NCBI GenBank assembly: GCA_021781415.1
Contig: JAJXWW010000025.1
Location: forward strand, 1-64,000
Direction of reading: 5' to 3'
Origin: Planctomycetota bacterium
GTDB lineage: Bacteria > Planctomycetota > Planctomycetia > Gemmatales > Gemmataceae
Length of the DNA: 64,000 nucleotides
Shown piece by piece: positions 8,901 through 16,708 of the stretch (the stretch's first letter is position 1; every line of letters begins with the position of its first letter). The position numbers and the translations under genes are program-made. The notes beneath the pieces were generated by a model. It was not told the origin of the DNA. It did not search any database and saw only the letters and a program-made list of their open reading frames with translations.

Positions 8901-10289
8901 TCACGCCAGTTTCGAGAACACTTGAGACACGCGAACGGAGCGCGCCGACCAAGCGGGAAAGATGCTGCCGACCAAAGCAGTCAGGAAACCCAGCGTCGGT
9001 CCCCACCACAGCGCTTCAAGAGGGATACGGAACGGTGGGAAGAACGCAATCGGCAGTCGCAATCCGCCCATCACCTTGTTGATGTACAAGTACGCGCTGC
9101 CCGCGCTGAGCGCGCCGGACACCAAACCGATGAACGCCGCCTCGGCCAAGACCATGAACAGGATGCGCGTCGGCCCGAAGCCGAGTACCTTGAGGACGGC
9201 CATTTCGATGCGTCGTTCGCGCACGCTGATGCTGATGGCGGTGGCGATGACCATGGAAAGCGTTGCTAGAATCGCGGGAACGAGCAGCCAGCGAACTCCC
9301 CAGAGCATGTCTCGATAGGCGTCCAAAAAAGACGAGATGCCCGAAGAAGCGGTCTCGACCTTGACGGCGAGATTGGCGAACTCGCCGAGAATCGTTTGCG
9401 TGGAGACCACGCTGCCGACTTCGACATTTTTGGACAAGAGGTGGCCGTCGAAGGGCGTTCGCACCGTGCAGTTGTCCAAGCGCCATTTCGCTTTGGCCAC
9501 GTCCGCCTCGGCGGCTTTCCAGTCGGCCTTGGCCGCGTCGCGCTTCTCTTTCCGCGCCCCGCGCTCCATCAGCTCGTGGACGAAGCTCAGCCGCAGCACG
9601 CGCCGCTTCATGGCATCGCGCGAGAATCGCGCCTGTTCGAAATCTTTCGCCGTCAACGCCGAAGTACCAATCAATTGTTGACTGCGGCGCAAGTCGCGCT
9701 CCAACTGTTCGAGATTGGCCTCGGCTTCCTTCAATTCGTTGAGCGATGCCTGAATCTCTTGCGGGCGGTTGCCGTGTTCCAACTCTTCGTAGCGGTGCTT
9801 GGCCGACTCGCGGGCGGAGACGGCGTGCTGATACTCCGCTTCGTATTCGTCGGTCTCCAACCAAGCCAGCGGCTCACCCGCTTTGAAGAACTGACCTTCC
9901 TCCAGCCGTTCGCTTAGTTTGGCAATCGTGCCGCCGAGCTTGGCTCCGAGCTTTACCTGATGGGCGGCAAGAACATAACCCTTCGATTGCAGCACCACTT
10001 CGCCGGCCGCGGTTGGGGCCGAAGGAGCCGACGTCGGCTCGGATACCTGTGGCGTCGATTCGCCTCGAGTGTCGGCACTCGTCACGGGCATCGTCGAGCC
10101 AACGCGATAGGCGCGATAGCCGAACGCCACGGTCATGAGCAGGAGGATGGCGCACAGCGCCCACGGAATGATGGAGGTGCGCGGCTGCGAGGCGGGCTTG
10201 TCCTCGAGACGCAACGAACGCACGCGCACGTCCAGAGGAATGTTGCCCTTTTGGGGTAAGGGGGTCTCCAAGGAATGCACTGGAGTCAT
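8901..10289 (-). CDS. Chimera: HlyD-type adaptor N-terminus joined to FtsX permease C-terminus
   Basis: 462 aa. Residues 40-60 are a membrane anchor. Residues 95-300 are a membrane-fusion protein: a biotinyl-lipoyl half (GYVLAAHQVKLGAKLGG), a long coiled-coil hairpin (160-270) and the returning half (CTVRTPFDGHLLSKNVEVGS). Around residue 305 the protein switches, without the usual beta-barrel and membrane-proximal domain, to the last third of an FtsX permease: three helices with SISVRERRIEMAVLKVLGFG in the loop. The permease lacks its own first helix and periplasmic domain. In many planctomycete operons the order is adaptor, ATPase, permease, permease. An in-frame deletion removing the adaptor end, the ATPase and the permease start would give exactly this gene. 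An assembly error is the other explanation. Confidence 0.75.
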   Translation of the reverse strand: MTPVHSLETPLPQKGNIPLDVRVRSLRLEDKPASQPRTSIIPWALCAILLLMTVAFGYRAYRVGSTMPVTSADTRGESTPQVSEPTSAPSAPTAAGEVVLQSKGYVLAAHQVKLGAKLGGTIAKLSERLEEGQFFKAGEPLAWLETDEYEAEYQHAVSARESAKHRYEELEHGNRPQEIQASLNELKEAEANLEQLERDLRRSQQLIGTSALTAKDFEQARFSRDAMKRRVLRLSFVHELMERGARKEKRDAAKADWKAAEADVAKAKWRLDNCTVRTPFDGHLLSKNVEVGSVVSTQTILGEFANLAVKVETASSGISSFLDAYRDMLWGVRWLLVPAILATLSMVIATAISISVRERRIEMAVLKVLGFGPTRILFMVLAEAAFIGLVSGALSAGSAYLYINKVMGGLRLPIAFFPPFRIPLEALWWGPTLGFLTALVGSIFPAWSARSVRVSQVFSKLA

Positions 10290-10422
10290 TCATCACCTTA
10301 ACGTGTCAGCACTCGACGTGGAGAGTTCCATCGCAGTCAGATACTTATTCGACCGTCTCCCGTCGAGATTTTATTCGGAAGACCGAATTGTAGAGCGAAG
10401 CGCGAGGTCTGGATAAAACGCG

Positions 10423-10465
10423 AACGGACGCTGCCGAGCGAACGAACCGCGCGGCAACGTCCGTT
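10423..10465 (-). terminator. Hairpin terminator of the 10482-11858 gene
   Basis: A 14-bp stem (AACGGACGCTGCCG at 10423-10436 with CGGCAACGTCCGTT at 10452-10465) has one mismatch that becomes a G-U pair in the minus-strand transcript. A T-rich stretch (CGCGTTTTAT) follows on that strand. It lies just past the stop of the minus-strand gene. Confidence 0.6.
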
Positions 10466-10481
10466 TGTGTATCGCTTTTGA

Positions 10482-11858
10482 CTATTTGTCCAACCCGCTG
10501 CTCCCGCTGGCAAGTCGAGGCAAGCCAGCGTCGAAGGCAACCAAGGCGTTGTACAAGGACACGTAGGCCGGGAGATCGTGTTCTGTGGCCGGGGCAAACT
10601 GAAGCCCTTTTTCGCGCATGAACAATACCAGTTCCGCCACGTTTTTCGCTTTTGGCTCCCAGTTTTCGTTGAAGTGATTCTTCACGCTGGGATCCTTCAG
10701 CGCCTTTAGTGTCTCCTTAAGATCTTCCAAGTAGCGTTTGGCCTCGAAGTAATCGTCCGATGAGAAATCCTTGAGGTGCCCCTTGAGCGTGTCCCACATT
10801 CTCTCGTAGGCATCCTGAAGATCGGAGACGGTGGCATCCCGAGGCGGATTGTTCGATTTCAGGGTCGTGTAAGTCGAGCGCATCAGGCGATCGATTTTTT
10901 CGCGGTCGTCCTTGAAGATGCTTCGGTTCAGCGGTTCGGGCCATTCGAGGTCGCCGCCGTTGTTCTTAAGCAAACCGACGTTGCCGTGCGCGGTGCTAGC
11001 CGTCACGTTGATGTGCTTGACGATGTCTTCGTTCAGCGGGACGGTTGGCGCTTTGACCCCCTCGGACTGGATCGCGATGGAATTGCGCAACAAGGCGTTG
11101 AGCGAACGCGCCGTCCAGATGTCGGTCAGGGGCGGACGAACGCGCGCGTGCGTCAGTTCTCGTTCGAGAGCTTGTTGGCGTAGTTTTTCGGGATCGGGCA
11201 TCTGCTCGCGCTCCCAGTCGGCCTCTTCGATCGTGGCGCGGCGCGTCTGGAGGTAGGAACGCCTCGCCTCTTCGCGCGACAATTTGGCCTGTTGGATCGT
11301 TCGATAATACTCGGAATTGGCTCGCGTAACATCGGCCGCGCCTTGGAGGTAACCCTGATACGGGTTCATCATCCATTGCGTGCCCATCATGCCATACCCA
11401 TAGCCGAAGCCGAATCCGGCGGCGGCACTGTTCAGCGCCGTGCCGTACAGCCCCGTACCCGCTCCGAGTCCCAATCCTCCCCCGAATCCGCCCATGGCAC
11501 CGTAGCCATTATTCATCAACGACGCATAGCCCAGCTGCGCGTAGGGGGACATCATGTTCGCACCATAGTTGAGTCCGATCATGGAACCGTAGCGCGCGCC
11601 GAGATTAAACCCAAAGCCGGAACCCGCCAGCGCCGCCACCGGATGACGAAACCCCGCCGTGGCCAATGCCGTCCGCGCTTGCATGGCCTGCGCCATGAAC
11701 ATACTCTGCGCCGCCAAGGGGTTGATGTAGGGGTTCATGGCCAGCGCGGGATTGACGAACGGCGGACGGAATTGTGCTTGTCCTTTCGCGCCCATCGGCC
11801 CCAAGAGAGCCAATCCACCCAAAACAATCGCCAACCATCGACGCTTGGGGATACCCAT
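10482..11858 (-). CDS. Secreted Gly/Met-rich planctomycete protein of unknown function
   Basis: 458 aa from the ATG at 11858. A signal peptide (MGIPKRRWLAIVLGGLALLG) with a likely cut after GAKGQA is the reason for choosing this start over one ten codons upstream. Residues 30-165 are rich in Gly, Met, Tyr, Asn and Ala (for example GGFGGGLGLGAGTGLYG), probably flexible and surface-exposed. Residues 170-230 are a charged helix that may form a coiled coil. The C-terminal half is soluble and mostly helical, with no recognised domain. Planctomycetes encode many such secreted proteins, perhaps part of the cell envelope. Function unknown. Confidence 0.65.
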   Translation of the reverse strand: MGIPKRRWLAIVLGGLALLGPMGAKGQAQFRPPFVNPALAMNPYINPLAAQSMFMAQAMQARTALATAGFRHPVAALAGSGFGFNLGARYGSMIGLNYGANMMSPYAQLGYASLMNNGYGAMGGFGGGLGLGAGTGLYGTALNSAAAGFGFGYGYGMMGTQWMMNPYQGYLQGAADVTRANSEYYRTIQQAKLSREEARRSYLQTRRATIEEADWEREQMPDPEKLRQQALERELTHARVRPPLTDIWTARSLNALLRNSIAIQSEGVKAPTVPLNEDIVKHINVTASTAHGNVGLLKNNGGDLEWPEPLNRSIFKDDREKIDRLMRSTYTTLKSNNPPRDATVSDLQDAYERMWDTLKGHLKDFSSDDYFEAKRYLEDLKETLKALKDPSVKNHFNENWEPKAKNVAELVLFMREKGLQFAPATEHDLPAYVSLYNALVAFDAGLPRLASGSSGLDK

Positions 11859-12110
11859 GACAATCCCTCCCGTTGCTTTGCCACCCATTCATTTCGAGAT
11901 GAAAGATCCATTCAATCATCGCATGTTGCGGTGATTTGGGCAAGAGAATTCGGCTCGCGCGGTAGAAAAACTTTTCTCCCTTTCTTCTTTCGTAACCGCT
12001 CACCGAGCCGAGAGCGGCGAGGGTGCGGGGAGGCCGTTGCGACGAGCCGCCAAGGCGGCATGCAAATCCGACACCACCGATTTCCCCTGCAAACGTCGCG
12101 TCCGTGTTGC
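11859..12110. other. Gene-free upstream region
   Basis: No convincing gene is seen between the start of the secreted protein gene and the repeat cluster. Long open frames here have no family features and reflect GC bias. The promoter of the minus-strand secreted protein gene should lie here but was not identified. Confidence 0.4.
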
Positions 12111-12132
12111 GGCACGGTCTCCCGACCGTGCC
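12111..12132. repeat. Palindromic REP-like element, GGCACGGT type
   Basis: GGCACGGT and ACCGTGCC form an 8-bp perfect stem around a CTCCCG loop. The sequence differs from the CCGGCGGCT family found further right, so it is a second palindrome type in the same repeat cluster. Confidence 0.5.
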
Positions 12133-12164
12133 ACCGGCGTGGACCGAAGGTCTCCGAAGCGCGG

Positions 12165-12430
12165 GCAAGAAAAGGACGCGACTCGAATAGGAGAGGCTTG
12201 CCCGCTTTACTCCTGCTGTTCCTGGGTCGCGACCTTCATTTTCTGCTACGGTCGCTCGGACGGACGCGAGACGACCTCCCAGTCCATCGTCCGCACCGTC
12301 TCTTGCTGCCAGGTCGGTGCGCCATGCGATCTCCCCGGTTTCACGGATCTGCATACGCCTGCCAACTCCGCCTCGGTCGGTGCCTCGCTACCCAACTCTG
12401 TCCAGTCCCCAGGCATAGGCAGTGGCCGAG
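12165..12430 (-). pseudogene. RAYT transposase C-terminal remnant, copy A
   Basis: On the minus strand the frame reads DWTELGSEAPTEAELAGV and then GAPTWQQETVRTMDWEV. It resembles the C-terminal tail of REP-associated tyrosine transposases (…W-x2-T-A-x-x-L-G-L-E-S-T-L-R-P-x-G-R-P). An in-frame stop interrupts it at about 12246, and the catalytic domain is absent. The same segment occurs at 19735-19985 in the opposite orientation, with DNA similarity running past the old stop codon. This is a dispersed, decayed copy of a mobile gene. Confidence 0.5.
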
Positions 12431-12494
12431 GGTGCAACAAGCTCTTTCCCGCCGCAATTCGCCGAATCTACGAATCGCGTCCCCTTTTGGTTCG

Positions 12495-12576
12495 GCGAAC
12501 CGGCAGCGTAAGCTGCCGGGTATCGCCCCTTGCCACGCCGTGCCACCACCCGGCGGCTCACGCCGCCGGTTCGCCG
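12495..12576. repeat. Compound REP element, left flank of the RAYT gene
   Basis: Two palindromes sit about 30 bp apart: ACCGGCAGC-GTAA-GCTGCCGGGT and CCGGCGGC-TCAC-GCCGCCGG, ending in TTCGCC. The same arrangement, with few differences, occurs on the other side of the transposase gene at 13124-13205 in the same orientation. The gene is thus bracketed by direct copies of the element. The right-hand palindrome encodes the last residues and stop of the RAYT gene. Confidence 0.85.
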
Positions 12577-13112
12577 AGCAGTTGTCGTGCTTCGGAGCTC
12601 AACCAGACTAACAGCGGATTCTCCTGATCGCGCACATATTGGATTGCCGCGAGACGGCGTTCGTCCGTCTTGATCGGACGTTTGGAACCGCCATCCGCCC
12701 ACCAGTGGCCACTCAGTCTTTTTGGCCCCGATCGGTTTAAGGCTCGACTCGCATAACTTTTCCAATCGCGCAGCATGTCGGAAGGATCGGGATCAGCCGC
12801 GACGCCATAAACAATATGGATATGATTTATCATTACCGCGACAGCATCGAGGATCCACCGACGATAAGCAGCCGTCTCCTGAAATTGCGCCAACAGGATT
12901 TCGGCTTGCCTCGCGGTGAGTAAGGCGGGTTCTCCTTGCATCGCTTCCCGCGCAAAGCGTTCCAACGCGGGTATCGCGGTGGTGGCCGGTTCGCCCGGCA
13001 CATTGTCGATAGCGTGGGGATTCTCGATGGCATGGTAGTAGCCCACGAAGCCGTCCTCGCCGGGCAACCAGCTGCCATATGTCCGCCAGGTAAAAAACCA
13101 AACGCGATCCAT
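12558..13112 (-). CDS. REP-associated tyrosine transposase (RAYT, Y1_Tnp family)
   Basis: 184 aa. The N-terminus WFFTWRTYGSWLPG is typical of this family. The metal-binding H-U-H motif is NHIHIVYG. The likely catalytic tyrosine is in AIQYVRDQENPLLVW. Related proteins nick single-stranded DNA at REP hairpins. The ATG at 13112 is used because the family start (MDRVWFF) lies there; an in-frame extension upstream is REP sequence. The last residues, GEPAA and the stop, come from the flanking REP palindrome. The gene stands between two direct copies of the compound REP and next to a REP array, the normal setting for an active or recently active RAYT. Confidence 0.85.
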   Translation of the reverse strand: MDRVWFFTWRTYGSWLPGEDGFVGYYHAIENPHAIDNVPGEPATTAIPALERFAREAMQGEPALLTARQAEILLAQFQETAAYRRWILDAVAVMINHIHIVYGVAADPDPSDMLRDWKSYASRALNRSGPKRLSGHWWADGGSKRPIKTDERRLAAIQYVRDQENPLLVWLSSEARQLLGEPAA

Positions 13113-13123
13113 TACTGCCCCCC

Positions 13124-13482
13124 CGGCGAACCGGCAGCGTAAGCTGCCGGGTGTCGCCACTTGCCCCGCCATGCCACCACCCGGCGGCTCACGCCGCCGG
13201 TTCGCCTTGCCCCGCCATGCTTTCACGCGGCGGCTCACGCCGCCGGTTCGCCTTGCCCCGCCATGCTCTCACCCGGCGGCTCACGCCGCCGGTTCGCCTT
13301 GCCCCGCCATGCTTTCACGCGGCGGCTCACGCCGCCGGTTCGCCTTGCCCCGCCATGCTCTCACCCGGCGGCTCACGCCGCCGGTTCGCCTTGCCACGCC
13401 ATGCTTTCACCCGGCGGCTCACGCCGCCGGTTCGCCTTGCCCCGCCATGCTCTCACCCGGCGGCTCACGCCGCCGGTTCGCC
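13124..13482. repeat. REP array: seven tandem 46-bp units plus a compound REP
   Basis: After the right-hand compound REP (13124-13205) the core GGCGGCTCACGCCGCC recurs at 13183, 13229, 13275, 13321, 13367, 13413 and 13459, an exact 46-bp period. The units differ mainly at a few positions, such as GCTTTCACG against GCTCTCACC, and these variants partly alternate. Each unit holds one CCGGCGGC-TCAC-GCCGCCGG hairpin. All six frames are open here, so open frames in this stretch are not genes. The last unit gives the C-terminus of the acyl-CoA synthetase. Confidence 0.95.
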
Positions 13483-15102
13483 TTCGGTGTACAACGCCTC
13501 GAGTTGTTGGGCGTACTTGGTCAGCACAACATTGCGGCGCAATTTCAGGCTGACGGTTAGCTCGTCGGCGGCGACGCTGAAGGGGTGGGGGACGACGACG
13601 AATTTCTTCACCTGTTCGGCGGGGGATACGTCGGACAGGGCGGTGTCGATGCGGCGACGCAGGAGTTCGCACACCGACTCCGGGCTGGGATCGCCCGTCG
13701 AATGGTTCAAGGCGGCGCGGACGTTGGGCCAATGGGGTACGATCAACGCCGTCAGATAATTGCGACCTTCGCCGTGGACGACCGCTTGATCGATACAGGG
13801 ATCGCTCTGCATCAGCCCTTCGAGAAAGCTCGGCACCACCTTCTTGCCGTTGGAAAGCACCAGCAATTCCTTCTTGCGTCCGGTGATTTTCAGGAAGCCG
13901 TCGGCATCGAGTTCGCCCAGGTCGCCGGTGTGAAACCAGCCGTCGCGGATGGCCTCGGCGGTGGCGGCGGGGTTCTTCCAATAGCCTTTCATCACATGGG
14001 GGCCGCGCGTCAGCACCTCGCCGTCGTCGGCGATGCTTACCTCGACGCCCGGCAACGGCCTGCCTACCGTTTCCAGTTTGTAGGCGTCCTTGGCGTTGAA
14101 GGAGATGACGGGTGAAGTCTCGGTCAGACCGTAGCCTTGCAACACCAGGACGCCGGCGTCGAGATAGGCGCGGGCCACGGCCGGCGGCAGCGGCGCGCCG
14201 CCCGACGACAGCCAATCGACGCGCGGACCGAACAGCTCGCGCAGGCGCGGGCCGGCCAGGGCCAGCACTTTTTCGTAAAAGCGCGGCACCGAGGCCATGT
14301 GTGTCGGCCACACGTCGGCGAGATCCTGCACCAGCGTCTCGGCGGACTCGGCCACGCACAGCAAGACGCCGGTGGCCAACATGCTGTAGTGATCGACCGT
14401 GCGAGCATAGATGTGCGTGTACGGCAGCCAGCTGAGGACGACATCGCCGGGACGTTGGCCGGCGCGCTCGCTCACGGCCAGGACATTGCTCAGCAGGTTG
14501 CCGTGCGTCAGCATCACCCCCTTGGGATTGCCGGTCGTGCCAGAGGTGTACATGATGGTGGCGAGATCGTCCGAAGTTAAGTTCGCCTCGCGCCGCGCCA
14601 ACTCATGCGACAAGCCCGGCAGCGCGCGCCGGCCGCGCTGGCGAAACGCAGGCCAATGAAGCAAATTGTCTTCATTTGCGACAGACGAACTATCAAATAC
14701 TACGATGCCGCGCAAGGGCGGCAGCTGCGAACGGACGGACAAGATCTTGTCGAGTTGAACGCGATTGGAAACGAAGAGAAAACGGATCTCGGCGTCGGCA
14801 AGTTGATAGAGAATCTGCCTCGCTGTCAGCGGTGCGTGCGGCGGTACGTTGATGGCACCGGCGGCGAGAATGGCCATATCCGCGATCAGCCAATCGACGC
14901 TGTTCTCGGCGACGATGCCGACTCGGTCGCCCGGCTTTACCCCGCCTTCCACCAGCGCCGCCGCCGCCGCCAACGACTCGAAGTGATACTGTTCCCAGGT
15001 GATGTCGTGCCAGATGCCGTATTGTTTGAAACGCAGAGCCGGACGCGGGCCAAGCCGTTCCGCCTGACGACGATGCAATTCGACGAGATTGCGTTCGCTC
15101 AT
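13465..15102 (-). CDS. Long-chain acyl-CoA synthetase (AMP-dependent ligase)
   Basis: 545 aa, normal for the family. The nucleotide-binding loop is TIMYTSGTTGNPKGV near residue 185. VLQGYGLTETSPVIS is motif A5, WFHTGDLGELDADGFLKITGRKKEL is the hinge region, and the C-terminal lysine region is VSLKLRRNVVLTKY. It should activate fatty acids with ATP and CoA, feeding lipid synthesis or beta-oxidation. The usual lysine-rich KVVPSFLEG replaces the common NVYP-x-x-E of FadD-like enzymes. GAGG lies about ten bases before the ATG. The protein ends GEPAA inside the REP array, so its native C-terminus has been replaced or extended by a few REP-encoded residues. Confidence 0.85.
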   Translation of the reverse strand: MSERNLVELHRRQAERLGPRPALRFKQYGIWHDITWEQYHFESLAAAAALVEGGVKPGDRVGIVAENSVDWLIADMAILAAGAINVPPHAPLTARQILYQLADAEIRFLFVSNRVQLDKILSVRSQLPPLRGIVVFDSSSVANEDNLLHWPAFRQRGRRALPGLSHELARREANLTSDDLATIMYTSGTTGNPKGVMLTHGNLLSNVLAVSERAGQRPGDVVLSWLPYTHIYARTVDHYSMLATGVLLCVAESAETLVQDLADVWPTHMASVPRFYEKVLALAGPRLRELFGPRVDWLSSGGAPLPPAVARAYLDAGVLVLQGYGLTETSPVISFNAKDAYKLETVGRPLPGVEVSIADDGEVLTRGPHVMKGYWKNPAATAEAIRDGWFHTGDLGELDADGFLKITGRKKELLVLSNGKKVVPSFLEGLMQSDPCIDQAVVHGEGRNYLTALIVPHWPNVRAALNHSTGDPSPESVCELLRRRIDTALSDVSPAEQVKKFVVVPHPFSVAADELTVSLKLRRNVVLTKYAQQLEALYTEGEPAA

Positions 15103-15157
15103 GAAGGTGCGATCCTCGACGCATCTAGAAGACGACCTGGAACTACTGATCTGAGCG

Positions 15158-15173
15158 GGGGGCGTCAGCCCCC
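15158..15173. repeat. GC palindrome (REP-like) carrying a stop codon
   Basis: GGGGGC-GTCA-GCCCCC forms a 6-bp stem. On the minus strand it reads GGGGGCTGACGCC and supplies the final glycines and the TGA of the small membrane protein. The sequence differs from the CCGGCGGCT family but does the same thing at a gene end. Confidence 0.6.
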
Positions 15174-15536
15174 TGAGATTCGGCCACGAAAAATCCTACC
15201 TTGATCCGCTTCTGGATTCCGGTCGAATTGGCGAAAGCCGGATGGCTGACCGAAACTTGGAGGAAACTCGGCGGCGCGTGGACTGCGGCGCGCGCTAGAC
15301 CATGAGGTCGCCAAAACGACGACGCAGCCGACGACCAATCCGCAAACGGATCCTTGTGTCAGTCCCTGTCCAATACCAACCACTATGGGATCAAACCCCG
15401 GCTCTCGTCCGTGAACGAAGACGCTGCGGTAATAGTTTGGAACGAAGACGGCCAAGCCATAGCCGATTGCCAACCCGGCACCCGCAAAGGCGACACAGCT
15501 CAGAACGATAATGAGAAAGCCGCGAAAAATAGTCAT
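15165..15536 (-). CDS. Small membrane protein of unknown function
   Basis: 123 aa with two transmembrane helices (residues 5-32 and 58-80). Between them is a short periplasmic loop with the pattern NYYRSVF and GFDPIVVGIGQGLTQG. The cytoplasmic tail is charged. Short proteins of this form, with the conserved GFDP-VGIGQGLTQG stretch, seem common in Gemmataceae; no function is known. The tail from about residue 105 ends in GRISGG, where the stop codon falls in a GC palindrome. Confidence 0.6.
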   Translation of the reverse strand: MTIFRGFLIIVLSCVAFAGAGLAIGYGLAVFVPNYYRSVFVHGREPGFDPIVVGIGQGLTQGSVCGLVVGCVVVLATSWSSARRSPRAAEFPPSFGQPSGFRQFDRNPEADQGRIFRGRISGG

Positions 15537-15739
15537 GGTCGCACCTGAAAGAGGATTTTGGCTACGGTCGGATTTCTGTCTATCAATCTACAGCGAAACC
15601 CACGCCCATCAATCCCAGACTGGAGCGCACCCAGGCCAGCAGCGTTCGTTCGGCGGCGAAGTAGACGCGAGGATCGTTATTATCGCTCATTTGACTGCTT
15701 TTTGGATACTTGATACGCTTGAAAAGTGGAGGATTCACG

Positions 15740-16006
15740 ATGACTCAAGAAGAACTTCAGCAAGCCGCCCGGCGTCAACCCTTTGAGCCTTTCCGTGTCG
15801 TCCTTACTACCGGGGCGACGTATGACATTCGGCATCCGGATCTCATTATGGTCGGTCGCCGTTCGGCGGTCCTTGGAATTTCCAACGAACCAAACGAGAC
15901 CGTTTACGACCGTACCCTGAAAGTCGATCTGTTGCACATCGTCGGCATTGAGGATCTGCCGGTTGCTCCTCCACCCTCGGCCAACGGTTCCACGCCCGCC
16001 CATTGA
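15740..16006 (+). CDS. Small conserved hypothetical protein
   Basis: 88 aa from the ATG at 15740 (MTQEELQQAARRQPFEPFRV). A pattern of short strands follows, with the polar motif TYDIRHPDLIMVGRRSAVLGI. Proteins with this FEPFRV…YDIRHPD…GRRS pattern appear repeatedly in planctomycete genomes, often several per genome, and have no known role. The start was chosen because the upstream ten residues are not family-like. It has no obvious partner gene. Confidence 0.6.
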   Translation: MTQEELQQAARRQPFEPFRVVLTTGATYDIRHPDLIMVGRRSAVLGISNEPNETVYDRTLKVDLLHIVGIEDLPVAPPPSANGSTPAH

Positions 16007-16085
16007 ATCCCGCTTCAAGGAAACTCCACCGTCACCGACCGGCTGTTACCGATGTCTGCTCGCATGGGATTACCCTCGCGTTGGT

Positions 16086-16691
16086 TCAGACATTGTCCCC
16101 GAACAGCGATACGAGGATAGCCAAAATCTGGCCGATTTGAGTCAGGTAATACTCCGGTCGGTCGATGGTGACCAGATTGTCCTCCAGCCGCAGGAACCGC
16201 CAGATGCTACCCGTGGTGACGACGCCATGAATCGTGAGATTCGGACTGCCCTCGCGCTCGTTGTAGATTCGAGCGGCGACCATCTCCGCCACGCACTGAC
16301 CCAATCCGCCCGCAATGTCTTCGCGCTTGGCTTCGACGATGGCAGCCACGGGGTGTCGGATGAAGAAGCGCTCGGTGGAGCGCGTCAGCAGATAATCGCA
16401 GGCCCCGTTGAGTCCTCGTTGCTCGTCCACATTGAAGGCCACGCCCGAAAACAGATTGACGGGCGGCTTCGCCAAGCGCGTCGCGGTCATCAACACGGGG
16501 GCAACGATCATTTCCGAGCGAGCTTTCTCCGTGTTCATGGCCACGGCAGCGGGTGCCCATTCGTCGAGGATTTCGCGTAGTCGAGGCGGAACTTCAATCG
16601 ATGAGGTCGTCGAATACAAATCGCGCCCTTCTTCCAAACGCAAATCAAAGCGTTCGCAAGCCGTCTTCAAATTGAAATCGCTAAAAGCCAT
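16086..16691 (-). CDS. PD-(D/E)XK-like predicted nuclease-fold protein
   Basis: 201 aa. The central region holds a D in GACDYLLTR, then about 20 residues later AAIVEAKRED, followed by a helix (GGLGQCVAEMVAARIYNE). An acidic residue followed by E-x-K at a strand end, then an amphipathic helix with a conserved Q, is the core of the PD-(D/E)XK nuclease fold. Length and lack of other domains fit stand-alone restriction-endonuclease-like proteins seen in cyanobacteria and planctomycetes. GAGGGAGCGCGAC precedes the ATG at 16691. Whether it cuts DNA is unknown. Confidence 0.55.
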   Translation of the reverse strand: MAFSDFNLKTACERFDLRLEEGRDLYSTTSSIEVPPRLREILDEWAPAAVAMNTEKARSEMIVAPVLMTATRLAKPPVNLFSGVAFNVDEQRGLNGACDYLLTRSTERFFIRHPVAAIVEAKREDIAGGLGQCVAEMVAARIYNEREGSPNLTIHGVVTTGSIWRFLRLEDNLVTIDRPEYYLTQIGQILAILVSLFGDNV

Positions 16692-16708
16692 GTCGCGCTC
16701 CCTCTCGA

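Noticed and set aside
11292..12611. 439-aa open frame on the plus strand
   Set aside because: Antisense to the secreted Gly-rich protein and running through REP and RAYT remnants; Arg/His/Ser-rich with no domain.
13183..13482. Regular 46-bp repeats as a CRISPR array
   Set aside because: The units are almost identical along their whole length, so there are no unique spacers, and no cas genes are present.
13151..13759. Long open frames through the REP array with repeated PPVRLAPPC-like residues
   Set aside because: All frames are open because the 46-bp unit carries few stops; the protein repeats simply mirror the DNA repeat.
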